Shown here piece after piece: positions 1-6,506 of a stretch of 7,634 nucleotides of DNA. The position numbers and the translations under genes were made by a program. Each line of letters starts with the position of its first letter. Positions within the stretch are counted from its first letter, which is position 1. This stretch comes from Spirochaetaceae bacterium (GTDB taxonomy: Bacteria > Spirochaetota > Spirochaetia > JABEVK01): NCBI GenBank assembly GCA_023265735.1, contig JAHFSN010000086.1, positions 1 through 7,634 on the forward strand. Reading direction: 5' to 3'. A model generated the notes under the pieces. The model saw nothing but the letters and a program-made list of their open reading frames with translations. It was not told where the DNA came from and ran no database searches.

Positions 1-371
1 ATGCCCGAAGTGATCCCTGGAACGACGGCGGGGAGGGAAATTTGATCCTCGTGGATGCCGGGGTTCTTCCGGAGCATGGCCTCCTTCCACACCGCCCTGA
101 GCCTGTTGTCACCCCCCGAGGGAGCGTAGTCCACGGCCTCGGAAGGGGAGAGGCGGGGGAGGTTGTCTTGGATGGTGGGAAGAATCATCGGTTCCCCATC
201 GGCCAGGGCGACTCCCACGGTGGCGTTGAACGTGGTCGCGGATTTCTTCGCCTCGTTCCCCTGGGCCACGATGCCCTTGGGAAAGTAAATCCTTTTCCCA
301 AAACGGGAAAGAGTTCTGCCGACCACGGTGCTGGCCAGACGCTGGTTCAGATCCTCGGCGATGGGGTGCAT
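1..371 (-). CDS. PLP-dependent aminotransferase class I/II, N-terminal part (cut by window edge)
   Basis: Reading the minus strand from the ATG at 371 gives 123 uninterrupted codons that run off the left edge. The protein begins MHPIAEDLNQRL and contains YFPKGIVAQGNEAKK (about residues 29-43), FNATVGVALADGEPM (48-62), DYAPSGGDNRLRAVWKE (81-97) and ISLPAVVPGITSG (111-123). From memory, this order matches the N-terminal arm and first small-domain segments of a fold-type I aminotransferase group whose members start M-N/H-P-I-A and carry FPKGI, FNAT-G and a 'KNP..ISLP.V..G.T.G' segment. The PLP lysine and most of the large domain lie outside the window, so substrate cannot be named. There is no clear SD next to the ATG. 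A -35-like TTGACA with a TATCAC -10 lies just upstream, so a very short or absent leader is possible. The gene is divergent from the one at 451. Certain to be coding; the family is likely but partial. Confidence 0.8.
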   Translation of the reverse strand, partial: MHPIAEDLNQRLASTVVGRTLSRFGKRIYFPKGIVAQGNEAKKSATTFNATVGVALADGEPMILPTIQDNLPRLSPSEAVDYAPSGGDNRLRAVWKEAMLRKNPGIHEDQISLPAVVPGITSG

Positions 372-376
372 GATTT

Positions 377-435
377 GTGATACCCGTTCGGGCCTTCTCT
401 TGTCAATTGACAGCCTAGCCACCGTCAACGATATT
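377..435. promoter_or_regulatory. Divergent promoter region around a TTGACA palindrome
   Basis: TGTCAATTGACA at 401-412 is a perfect 12-bp palindrome, so it presents the consensus sigma-70 -35 hexamer TTGACA on both strands. Rightward, TTGACA (407-412) is followed after 17 bp by GATATT (430-435, 4 of 6 to TATAAT). Leftward, TTGACA (406 down to 401) is followed after 18 bp by TATCAC (382 down to 377, 4 of 6). Both predicted transcription starts fall within about 10 bases of the start codons at 451 and 371. That would make nearly leaderless messages and would clip the SD (AGGGAG, 436-441) of the rightward gene. The palindrome may therefore be a repressor operator instead of, or as well as, a promoter element. 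No mapping data. Confidence 0.35.
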
Positions 436-450
436 AGGGAGAGAGAATTC

Positions 451-2043
451 ATGGTAGCCAAATCAACCCGCCCCACCTCGACCAGTTCCAAGGGAAGCCT
501 CCAATCCGACGCGCCCGTGAATTTCGTTTCACGACTCCTGGCCCTCCTGGGGCTCGAACGCGATCCCGACCGCGAGAGGCGGGCCCTCCTGAAGGAACTC
601 AAGGCCAACCTCAAGCGTTCCCGGGGCCGCTTCTATATCGCTTCCGGCGACATGGTCGACGTGGGTCTGGCCAAGGCCTTCCACGAAATGTACTCGGTGG
701 TCAATTCGGCCAAGACGCTGCTAGCTAACGCCGCGGCCTCGGGCGCCCTCAAGGCCATCCTCATCGAACAGGTGCTTACGCCTGGTCAACGGGCCCTCCA
801 GGACCAGTTCGGCGACGAGGCGATCCGGGCCCTGGCGAAGACCACGCCGCCCGACGTGCTGGCCATGAGGGTCCGTGAGGCGTTCACCGAGTTTTCGTCG
901 GCCCTGGAACTCGAGGCCCAACGGAGGATAGACGCCCAGTACAACCTCCTATTGGTCTTCTTGGATTTCGTCGAGTTCAACTACTACTTCATGCTGAAGA
1001 AGTTTGATTCGATGCTCCCCGAAAACGACTTCACCTACCTTCCGCGCTGGGAAGCCATCAGCGGTGAGTACGTGGTCGACGACTTGAAGGATTTTCTGAC
1101 CATTTCGTCGGCGGTCGGCCCCGAGGCCGAGTGGGACGCCCTCTTCGACATCCTTCAAACCTACAAGGGCATCGACGTGATCTCGCGGCCCAACTGGAAG
1201 AAGATGATCCAGAATCTAGCGGTGCTGAAGCGCTCGGGTATCCTGCTTCAGCTCGTCCAGTATCTCTCTAAGGACCCGTCCTACCTTCCCCGGGCCTCGA
1301 CGCCCAACGAACGGGTGGTCGAGCCCTTCCTGACGGGTCTCCGAAACGGCATTGAGTCGACCCTGGGGAAGATTCAGCGCGAACAGAAGCTCGACAAAGT
1401 GAACGCCCTGGTCCAGCAGGTGTTTGGGACAGCAGGGGTGAGCCGGACCAGGAACTACACCGAGAAGGCCAACCTGGTCTTCCAGAAGAAGCGCATTTCC
1501 GGATTCACCTACGTGGAGCCCATGAACTACCTCAAGGCCTTCCTGCTGGACTACTACAAGCGGGACATTCGGGAGCTGGTGAATCTCCTGTTGGTCAAGG
1601 GACAGTGGATCAATAACGCCCTGGCGGCTCCGATGTCCGAATCGTTCCATCAACTCATGGAAGTTTCGGACAGGATCACGGCCTTCGACGAGGGACTGGC
1701 CGACGACGCCGAGAGGGGAGCCAAGCTCAAGACCCTCCTGACCAGGGCCGACAAAGATATGAACGCCCAGTCGTCCCTCAAGGTGCAGCTCAAGGACATC
1801 AACAGTACGGCCCGGAGCCTCATCATTGAGGCGGCCAACCACCTCATCATCATCGGCAAGCATCTCAAAATGGCCATCGACGACTATGGCAAACCCAAAC
1901 ACGAGCTGATTCTGAATTGGAAAGCCCTGGAAACCAGCACGGAAAAGGTCCTGAAACTCTGGATGGCCGAGACCTACAAGCAGCTCTACGCCTTCGTTCA
2001 GCTGATGCAGTTCTTCGTGAAAGAACAGCCTCCGACTCCCTGA
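451..2043 (+). CDS. Conserved helical protein of unknown function, DUF5312-like
   Basis: The product is 530 residues, predicted soluble and almost wholly helical, with no signal peptide or membrane segment. The ATG at 451 is chosen because AGGGAG lies 9 bases upstream. The reading frame is open back to 328, but that part overlaps the divergent gene and its control region. After a low-complexity Ser/Thr/Pro N-terminus (about 1-22) come a basic helix (about 38-60, RRALLKELKANLKRSRGRFY) and a segment LAKAFHEMYSVVNSAKTLL (73-91). Further on are a hydrophobic, aromatic helix (about 164-186, with VEFNYYFMLKKF), the stretch TYLPRWEAISGEYVVDDLKDF (195-215), and YTEKANLVF to PMNYLKAFLLDYYKRD (336-372). 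The 'LLKELKANLKRS..RFY' and 'NYLKAFLLDYY' signatures recall DUF5312, known to me mainly from spirochaetes; this is from memory and no search was run. The function of that family is unknown. The gene stands alone, with a terminator 15 bases after the stop. Confidence 0.75.
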   Translation: MVAKSTRPTSTSSKGSLQSDAPVNFVSRLLALLGLERDPDRERRALLKELKANLKRSRGRFYIASGDMVDVGLAKAFHEMYSVVNSAKTLLANAAASGALKAILIEQVLTPGQRALQDQFGDEAIRALAKTTPPDVLAMRVREAFTEFSSALELEAQRRIDAQYNLLLVFLDFVEFNYYFMLKKFDSMLPENDFTYLPRWEAISGEYVVDDLKDFLTISSAVGPEAEWDALFDILQTYKGIDVISRPNWKKMIQNLAVLKRSGILLQLVQYLSKDPSYLPRASTPNERVVEPFLTGLRNGIESTLGKIQREQKLDKVNALVQQVFGTAGVSRTRNYTEKANLVFQKKRISGFTYVEPMNYLKAFLLDYYKRDIRELVNLLLVKGQWINNALAAPMSESFHQLMEVSDRITAFDEGLADDAERGAKLKTLLTRADKDMNAQSSLKVQLKDINSTARSLIIEAANHLIIIGKHLKMAIDDYGKPKHELILNWKALETSTEKVLKLWMAETYKQLYAFVQLMQFFVKEQPPTP

Positions 2044-2050
2044 TCCCCCC

Positions 2051-2096
2051 AAAAAAACAAGGCCGCTGGGTGACCCCAGCGGCCTTCTCATCTTCT
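2051..2096. terminator. Bidirectional intrinsic terminator
   Basis: A perfect 12-bp stem, AAGGCCGCTGGG (2059-2070) pairing with CCCAGCGGCCTT (2075-2086), closes a TGAC loop. On the minus strand the stem is followed by TTGTTTTTTT (complement of 2060-2051), a strong U-tract, so it should stop leftward transcription coming from the 2153-2236 ORF and the threonine aldolase. On the plus strand the same stem is followed by a weaker pyrimidine run (CTCATCTTCT) and lies 15 bases after the 451-2043 stop, so it probably serves that gene as well. Confidence 0.85.
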
Positions 2097-2152
2097 ACGT
2101 CATATCCATGAACCAGGCGTTTTCGTCCCGTGTCCGTTTAGTTGGCACCCGG

Positions 2153-2236
2153 CTATTCGTTCAGGCCGGAGGGGCTCGCCGTCAGGAATGACGGTCCGTG
2201 GTCAGGCGGGTTTCCGCTCTCTTGGTTTTGTTTCAT
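2153..2236 (-). CDS. Possible small protein, 27 aa
   Basis: A minus-strand ORF starts at the ATG at 2236 and stops with TAG at 2155-2153. AGGGAGG (2247-2241) sits 4 bases upstream of the ATG, the best-placed SD in this intergenic gap. The product would be 27 residues, hydrophilic and rich in Pro, Ser, Asn and Gln, starting MKQNQESGNPPDHG, with no membrane segment. It lies 75 bases beyond the threonine aldolase stop and 66 bases before a strong terminator in the same direction, so it could be the last cistron of that transcript. Against it: codons 14-18 contain a perfect hairpin (CCGTCA, GGAA loop, TGACGG; 2179-2194) of the kind found in dispersed intergenic repeats, and 27 codons can be open by chance. 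No family recognised. Confidence 0.3.
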   Translation of the reverse strand: MKQNQESGNPPDHGPSFLTASPSGLNE

Positions 2237-2311
2237 TGCACCTCCCTGATGAGAAATTTAACACGGTTTACCCAGAAAGCAAGCGGCAAGTTTGCGGAAT
2301 TTACACGGCGG

Positions 2312-3331
2312 CTAGAACAGGGTCCGGATGATTTGGCAGGCCTGACGGACCTGGGCCTGGCTGACGTCGAGATGGGTGACGAACCGGATCTTCTCCGAGG
2401 ACAGCGCGCTGCACCAGACTCCCTGTGACGTCAGACGCTGGGCGACCTCGGCGGCGTCGAGGCCTGGGGTTTCGGCGAAGACGATGTTGGTCTGCGGTTT
2501 CACAGGAACCCGGGCCCAGCCCGAGGCCTTCAGCGCCTCGGCCAGCTGGTGGGCGTGGTGGTGGTCTTCGCCCAGCCGGGTCACGTGGTGTTCCAGGGCG
2601 TAGAGGGCCCCCGCCGCCAGGATGCCCGCCTGGCGCATGCCCCCGCCGAGCATCTTGCGGATCCTCAGGGCCTCGGCAATCACGGCCTTTGGTCCGGCCA
2701 AGGCGCTCCCCACGGGGGCTCCCAGCCCCTTGGAGAAGCACACCGACACCGTGTCGGCCATGGACGCCAGCAACGCCGGGTCGAGGCCCTGGGCCACCGA
2801 AGCGTTCCAGAGCCGGGCCCCGTCCATGTGGACCGGAAGGCCCGCTTTGTCGGCCCAGACACGGATAGCCTGCAGGTCCTCGAGGGCGTAGCAGGTTCCC
2901 CCGGCGAGGTTGCCCGTGTTCTCCAGTTCCACCAACTTGGTCCGCGCGTTGGCGTATCCCGGGCTCCTCACCGCCTTCGAGAGGACCTCGGGCTTCAGGA
3001 TGCCGAGGTCTCCGGGGAGAGCCACAATTTGGCAGCCCGCCAGGGCCGCCCCGGACCCCAGCTCGTAGTGAAGGATGTGGCTTTGCTCGTGGGCCAGGAC
3101 TTCGCCACCCCTGCCCGCCTGAAGGTAGAGGGCGATGAGGTTCCCCATGGAGCCCGTGGGGACGAAGAGGGCGGCTTCCTTGCCCAGGACGGATGCGACC
3201 CGGTCCTGAAGCTGGTTGACGGTGGGGTCCTCCCCGTAGACGTCGTCTCCGACAGCGGCGTCGGCCATGGCGCGGCGCATCGCGGCGGTCGGCCGGGTGA
3301 CGGTGTCGCTTCGTAGATCAATGGGTTCCAT
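2312..3331 (-). CDS. ltaE: Low-specificity L-threonine aldolase
   Basis: A PLP enzyme that cleaves L-threonine or L-allo-threonine to glycine and acetaldehyde; it acts in the cytoplasm and links threonine breakdown with glycine supply. The 339-residue product is the normal family length. It begins [15 protein letters not shown], the hallmark N-terminus. [13 protein letters not shown] (27-39) and the glycine-rich PLP phosphate region PTGSMGN (58-64) follow. HEQSHI (81-86) carries the histidine (His85) expected to stack on the cofactor. HMDGARLWN (168-176) carries the PLP-nitrogen aspartate (Asp170) and an active-site arginine. [13 protein letters not shown] (196-208) carries the Schiff-base lysine, Lys201. 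All catalytic positions are intact. The ATG at 3331 is chosen because AAGGAGA (complement of 3336-3342) lies 4-5 bases upstream and the family N-terminus begins there; the frame runs open to 3472 but overlaps the divergent gene. Stereospecificity (L-threo or L-allo) cannot be read from sequence. Confidence 0.95.
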   Translation of the reverse strand: MEPIDLRSDTVTRPTAAMRRAMADAAVGDDVYGEDPTVNQLQDRVASVLGKEAALFVPTGSMGNLIALYLQAGRGGEVLAHEQSHILHYELGSGAALAGCQIVALPGDLGILKPEVLSKAVRSPGYANARTKLVELENTGNLAGGTCYALEDLQAIRVWADKAGLPVHMDGARLWNASVAQGLDPALLASMADTVSVCFSKGLGAPVGSALAGPKAVIAEALRIRKMLGGGMRQAGILAAGALYALEHHVTRLGEDHHHAHQLAEALKASGWARVPVKPQTNIVFAETPGLDAAEVAQRLTSQGVWCSALSSEKIRFVTHLDVSQAQVRQACQIIRTLF

Positions 3332-3456
3332 GAAGTCTCCTTGGGAAGCTCCTAGCCTACCGACCGCGGCCGACTTCGGCCAGGGGGGGAGGGACTCCGG
3401 GGCGTCTTGACCGGACCTCGTCCTTCGCCTACCGTGGAGGCGCAGGGAGATCCGCC

Positions 3457-5097
3457 ATGCCACCACGACCAAATCCTCTCCCCTGGGGACTGCTTCTGAT
3501 CCTGCTGTCGGCTTTTCCCCTGGGGGCTCAGACCCAGTACTTCGAAAAGGTCGAACTCGACGGCGCCAACCGCTTCGTGGGGCGCTTCCCCATGGCCGAA
3601 AAAGACTTGCCGAAGAACGACGCCTACCAGGTGATCCTCGATAAGACGGGGAAGCTCACCGAGGTCGCCTACTTCCGCCGGGGCCGGAACATGCCCGATC
3701 CCGTGTTCGGGGCCAGCCGGCTCCTCATCAGTCAGGAGGGCGAGTTCGAGGTGCGCACCTGGGTGAACTCCCGGGGCCTGCCCGTATCGGGCGTCGACGG
3801 CATCGCCAAACAGCGCCTCAAGAAGAACGACGACGGATCGTACATCAGTCTCTTCCAGTACGACGTGGCCGGCAACCTCAAGGCCGACAGGGCCGGGATC
3901 AGCGCCTACCTCTGGGTTCCCAACGCCCAAGGCCAGCGGACCCGGTCTCTGCGCCTCGACAAGGGCGGCAACCGAACTGCGGACCTGAACGGAGTCTGGG
4001 AAGTGGCCTTCACCTACGATGCCGCGGGAAACCGCGTGGGGGCCCGGTTCCTCGACGCCCGGTCCCAGCCCCAGGAGGGCGACAACGGCGTCGGCGGCTA
4101 CCAGTGGATCTACGACCCTTCGGGAAACGTGATCGCCGAAGTTCGACTCGACAAGGCCGGTCGTCCCGGCACCGACTACGACGGCATTGGACGCATCACC
4201 TGGACCTACGACAACCGGGGCCGAGTTCTGGACCAGGCCTTCTGGGACGCCGACGGCCGCCCGGTTCCCGACCAGACCGGGGTCGCCCACTACGTGAAGT
4301 CCTACAACGACGACCTCCACATCGTGAGGACCAAGAACCTGGGGGTCGACGGGCAGCTGACCCGCGACGACCGGGGCGTGGCCCTCCGGCGAGAGATCTG
4401 GTACGACCAGACCAACGAAAGGGAGGTCCGCACCTACGGACTGGCCCTGAACCCGTACTACGACGGCCTGACGCCTAAGCAGAAGGAGGGGGAGGAGAGG
4501 TACCTCCTCAAGGACGACGTGAGGGGCATCGCCGTGACGAGGTCGACCTACGACGCCGACGGAAACGAGATTGCCCACAAGACGTGGAACCAGGACCAGG
4601 ACCCCGCCCCCGACGCCAACGGGGTGCCCGTGACCAAACGGCAGTTCAGCGCCCAGGGCTTCCCCATCGAGGAGTCGTACTTTGGCGCCGCCGGCCAGCC
4701 CCTGATGAACCGGGACGGCCTGACGTCGGTGCGGTGGGAGTACGACAAGGTCGGAAACAACGTGCGGCGGCACCACTTTGGCCCCGGGGGCGCCTTAAAG
4801 GAGGACCCCCACGGAGTCGCCACCTACCTGTGGGCCTACGACGACCACGGGATGAAGGTGAAGCAGACCAACCTGGGGATCCTCGCCCAAACCAAAGAGG
4901 ACGACCGCGGGGTGGCCATCTACCAGTGGACCTACGACAAGTACGGCAACCTCGCCGAGGAAAGCCACTTCGGCATCGACGAGAAGCCCACCGAAGACAC
5001 CTCGGGGGCCTTCATCCTCCGGTTCCAAACCGGCTCCGGCGGCGAGCAGAAGCTCGAGGCCCGGTTCGACAAACTCGGAAAAAAGCTTGGAAGCTAG
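3457..5097 (+). CDS. Exported protein of 32-residue YD-type repeats
   Basis: The product is 546 residues, starting at the ATG at 3457 with CAGGGAG 7 bases upstream. A signal peptide is clear: hydrophobic core [15 protein letters not shown] (10-24), likely cut near Ala24-Gln25. The rest is a chain of tyrosine/aspartate motifs: YDVAGN (135), YDAAGN (187), YDPSGN (219), YDNRGR (251), a degenerate one at 283, YDQTNE (316), YDADGN (365), FSAQGF (397), YDKVGN (429), YDDHGM (461), YDKYGN (493), FDKLGK (537). Spacing is exactly 32 residues through 187-219-251-283 and again through 365-397-429-461-493. Each unit has a second half like 'F-x-x-x-G-x-P-x-x-D-x-x-G-V-x-x-x-x-W'. This resembles YD/Rhs repeats, so an extended beta-rich, surface or periplasmic structure is likely. 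There is no Rhs core DPxG motif and no toxin tip. It is divergent from the threonine aldolase (125 bp apart). Ligand or partner unknown. Confidence 0.85.
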   Translation: MPPRPNPLPWGLLLILLSAFPLGAQTQYFEKVELDGANRFVGRFPMAEKDLPKNDAYQVILDKTGKLTEVAYFRRGRNMPDPVFGASRLLISQEGEFEVRTWVNSRGLPVSGVDGIAKQRLKKNDDGSYISLFQYDVAGNLKADRAGISAYLWVPNAQGQRTRSLRLDKGGNRTADLNGVWEVAFTYDAAGNRVGARFLDARSQPQEGDNGVGGYQWIYDPSGNVIAEVRLDKAGRPGTDYDGIGRITWTYDNRGRVLDQAFWDADGRPVPDQTGVAHYVKSYNDDLHIVRTKNLGVDGQLTRDDRGVALRREIWYDQTNEREVRTYGLALNPYYDGLTPKQKEGEERYLLKDDVRGIAVTRSTYDADGNEIAHKTWNQDQDPAPDANGVPVTKRQFSAQGFPIEESYFGAAGQPLMNRDGLTSVRWEYDKVGNNVRRHHFGPGGALKEDPHGVATYLWAYDDHGMKVKQTNLGILAQTKEDDRGVAIYQWTYDKYGNLAEESHFGIDEKPTEDTSGAFILRFQTGSGGEQKLEARFDKLGKKLGS

Positions 5098-5127
5098 CGT
5101 GATGGCCCAAAAAATCGCCGTCCTATC

Positions 5128-5201
5128 CAGTGGAGAAGGCGGGAGCGTGAGCTCCCGTTCGCCCATCCCACTGAGGTGGGGTCCGTCCGAACGGGAAAGC
5201 T
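5128..5201. promoter_or_regulatory. Nested, mutually exclusive hairpins (possible attenuator or repeat)
   Basis: Two alternative folds share one strand. Fold A is CGGGAGC (5140-5146), loop GTGA, GCTCCCG (5151-5157), extended by an outer CAGTGG (5128-5133) with CCACTG (5168-5173). Fold B pairs TCCCGTTCG (5153-5161) perfectly with CGAACGGGA (5188-5196) and encloses a smaller hairpin, CCCAC (5167-5171), loop TGAG, GTGGG (5176-5180). Flanking AGCT at 5150-5153 and 5198-5201 can extend fold B past two bulged bases. A and B cannot form together. There is no U-tract after either hairpin, so a plain terminator is unlikely. The segment lies after the YD-repeat gene and upstream of the ElyC-like gene on the same strand. 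Confidence 0.45.
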
Positions 5202-5300
5202 GGAATGGGGCGCCGACGGCAAAAGGCCTGAGCGATCCCGCAGGAGCGCAGCGACGAGGACTAGCGAAGGCCTTTTGCCGTCGAAGCGGGGCCCCATTCC
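5202..5300. repeat. 99-bp two-armed inverted repeat
   Basis: The left arm is GGAATGGGGC (5202-5211) then CGACGGCAAAAGGCCT (5214-5229). The right arm is AGGCCTTTTGCCGTCG (5268-5283) then GCCCCATTCC (5291-5300). All 26 arm bases pair, with an asymmetric internal loop (2 bases left, 7 right). The 38-base centre is built from short GAGCG/AGCGA words. The AAAAGGCCT/AGGCCTTTT part has the A-tract/T-tract look of a bidirectional terminator with a large loop, but the whole element resembles a REP- or MITE-like dispersed palindrome. It ends 39 bases before the GTG of the next gene. No ORF of note lies inside. Copy number in the genome cannot be known from this window. Confidence 0.75.
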
Positions 5301-5339
5301 GGAGCATCCAAACTTGTGGGACACCGCACGAGGATCTCG

Positions 5340-6116
5340 GTGCCTGATTTCTTCGCCTTTTCCAAGGTACTGCCGCTCCTGGTGTATCCGCTCCCGCTGG
5401 TGCTCCTCGTCCTGGTCGTCCTGAGTTTTGTGATGCGGCCCGCGGTCGTCCGCTGGATCGTTCGGCTCTTGGCGGTGGGATTGTGGGTGCTGGCGACCCC
5501 TTGGTGCGCCAACAAGCTCTCCACGTGGTGGGAGGTGCCGCGGGTCGACAGGGCCCAGCTGCCCGCCGTCAGCGACGCGGCCATCGTCCTGGGGGGGATG
5601 AGCGACCCCAAGGTCTCCACGCCCGAGCACCTGGAGCTGGGCCGGGCCGCCGAGAGGCTCACCGAGGCCGCCGCCCTCTGGCGCGAGGGCCGGGTCAAGG
5701 CCGTCGTCGTCACCTCGGGGAGCGGCGAGCTCCTGAAGCCCCAGGCCGAGGCCCCCGGGCTGGCGGCGTGGCTGCGGGCCCAGGGGGTACCGGCCTCGTC
5801 CCTGGTGGTGGAATCGGCCTCCCGCAATACCCGGGAGAACGCCACCCTCACCCTGCCCCTGGTGGAGGCCAAGGGGTACAAGACCCTCGTCCTCATTACG
5901 TCGGCGGTCCACATGAAGCGGGCCCAGGCCATCTTCCGAAAGGCGGGCTATGCCTCGGGAGGCCGGACCCTGGTGGCTTGGCCCGTGGACACCCAGAGAA
6001 ATGCCGTGGAGTTTCCTTTCAACGCCGTCCCCGACGCCGACAGTTTAGCCACGACGCAAACGGTGCTGAGAGAGGCCCTGGGGTATTGGGTTTATTCGGT
6101 GGTTGGTTACCTCTAG
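5340..6116 (+). CDS. ElyC/SanA/YdcF (DUF218) family membrane-anchored protein
   Basis: The product is 258 residues. Two hydrophobic segments at the N-terminus (about 10-32 and 36-54) anchor it in the inner membrane; the DUF218 domain follows, probably facing the periplasm. Domain marks are SDAAIVLGG (78-86, first beta strand and glycine loop), RLTEAAALWREG (106-117), KAVVVTSGSGE (120-130), GVPASSLVVESASRNTRENA (149-168) and TLVLITSAVHMKRAQAIFRKAG (182-203, with the conserved S-x-x-H-x-x-R). E. coli ElyC, with the same two-helix N-terminus, affects peptidoglycan and enterobacterial common antigen metabolism; the biochemical reaction is not established. The GTG at 5340 is chosen because GAGGA (5330-5334) lies 5 bases upstream and the family N-terminus begins there. 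An upstream in-frame GTG at 5316 would add 8 residues without a good SD. The TAG stop overlaps the first unit of a 21-bp tandem array. Confidence 0.88.
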   Translation: MPDFFAFSKVLPLLVYPLPLVLLVLVVLSFVMRPAVVRWIVRLLAVGLWVLATPWCANKLSTWWEVPRVDRAQLPAVSDAAIVLGGMSDPKVSTPEHLELGRAAERLTEAAALWREGRVKAVVVTSGSGELLKPQAEAPGLAAWLRAQGVPASSLVVESASRNTRENATLTLPLVEAKGYKTLVLITSAVHMKRAQAIFRKAGYASGGRTLVAWPVDTQRNAVEFPFNAVPDADSLATTQTVLREALGYWVYSVVGYL

Positions 6117-6345
6117 ACCCCAAACGGGTCTCCCGAGACTCTGCGAGGCGCTCTGGAGACCCTACGAGAGTCTTCGAAGACCCAAAATCGGTCTCCCGAG
6201 ACCGTCCGAGAGTCTCCGAAGACCCCGCGAGACCCTCGGGAGAGCCAAAATCAGTCTCCTGAGACCCAGCGAGGGTCTCTGAAGACCCAAAACCGGTCTC
6301 GGGAGACTCTCCGACACGTTCCGGAGACCCAACGAGGCGCTCCGA
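6115..6345. repeat. Tandem array of eleven imperfect 21-bp units
   Basis: Eleven head-to-tail 21-bp units begin at 6115, 6136, 6157, 6178, 6199, 6220, 6241, 6262, 6283, 6304 and 6325. Every unit starts AGA, usually AGACCC, and most end in GTCTC followed by CGA, CCG or CGG. Two classes are visible. Class a has an AAAA-type centre and CGGTCTC (units at 6115, 6178, 6241, 6283); class b/c has CGAG near the middle. The order a-b-c, a-b-c, a-b, a-b-c gives a higher-order 63-bp period with one c unit missing. Unit junctions are palindromic: GGTCTC-CC-GAGACC at 6190-6203 and GTCTTCGAAGAC at 6170-6181. There are no spacers between units, so this is not CRISPR. Because 21 is a multiple of three, several frames stay open, but no coding evidence is seen. 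The first unit overlaps the last two bases of the ElyC-like stop codon. Confidence 0.92.
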
Positions 6346-6380
6346 TTTTGGCGGTGTCTTGGGCCAGCCGCTTTTGGATC

Positions 6381-6506
6381 TGAACCAACAAAGACGCAAA
6401 AGGAAGACAAGGTCACTAGCGGTGCCCAGGGACGGTAGCAAGTTTAGCTAGGCGTGAGGGAGAAATTGGGGAAGGAATTCTGAACCACGGAAAACACGGA
6501 AGGAAG
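6381..6506. repeat. Two degenerate 26-bp direct repeats, 100 bp apart, in a gene-free stretch
   Basis: The segments at 6381-6406 and 6481-6506 both start TGAACCA and end AAGGAAG, and match at 19 of 26 positions with no gap. They start exactly 100 bp apart. The second contains CACGGAAAACACGGAAGG, the first ACAAAGACGCAAAAGG. From memory these look like the widespread 'AACCAC-GAG-ACACGGAG' and 'CAAAGACGCAAAGG' intergenic words of environmental bacteria. A third related word, GGCGCCAAGGGCAAA, follows at 6520-6534. The rest of 6346-6577 holds no gene I can support. Confidence 0.5.

Noticed and set aside
42..380. Plus-strand ORF opposite the aminotransferase
   Set aside because: The minus strand gives recognisable aminotransferase segments; the plus frame gives no family features.
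1216..2091. Long minus-strand ORF (291 codons) opposite the DUF5312-like gene
   Set aside because: It is a shadow frame: low-complexity His/Gly/Val/Leu product, opposite a well-supported gene, and it crosses the terminator hairpin.
3352..4776. Long minus-strand ORF (474 codons) opposite the YD-repeat gene
   Set aside because: A Val/Gly/Pro-rich antisense shadow typical of high-GC DNA. The plus strand has a signal peptide, SD and regular repeats.
3457..5097. Rhs/polymorphic toxin
   Set aside because: There is no Rhs core DPxG motif, no variable toxin tip, no immunity gene downstream, and the length is far below usual Rhs proteins.
6115..6345. CRISPR array
   Set aside because: Units are contiguous 21-mers with no unique spacers between them, and no cas gene is present.
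6346..6375. Terminator hairpin GCGG...CCGC followed by TTTT after the array
   Set aside because: The stem is only 4 bp with a long mismatched interior, too weak to support.
6019..6441. Minus-strand 140-codon ORF with GSSETLAGS-type heptads
   Set aside because: It is open only because the 21-bp units keep frame. It runs into the antisense of the ElyC-like gene, and other frames across the array are equally open.
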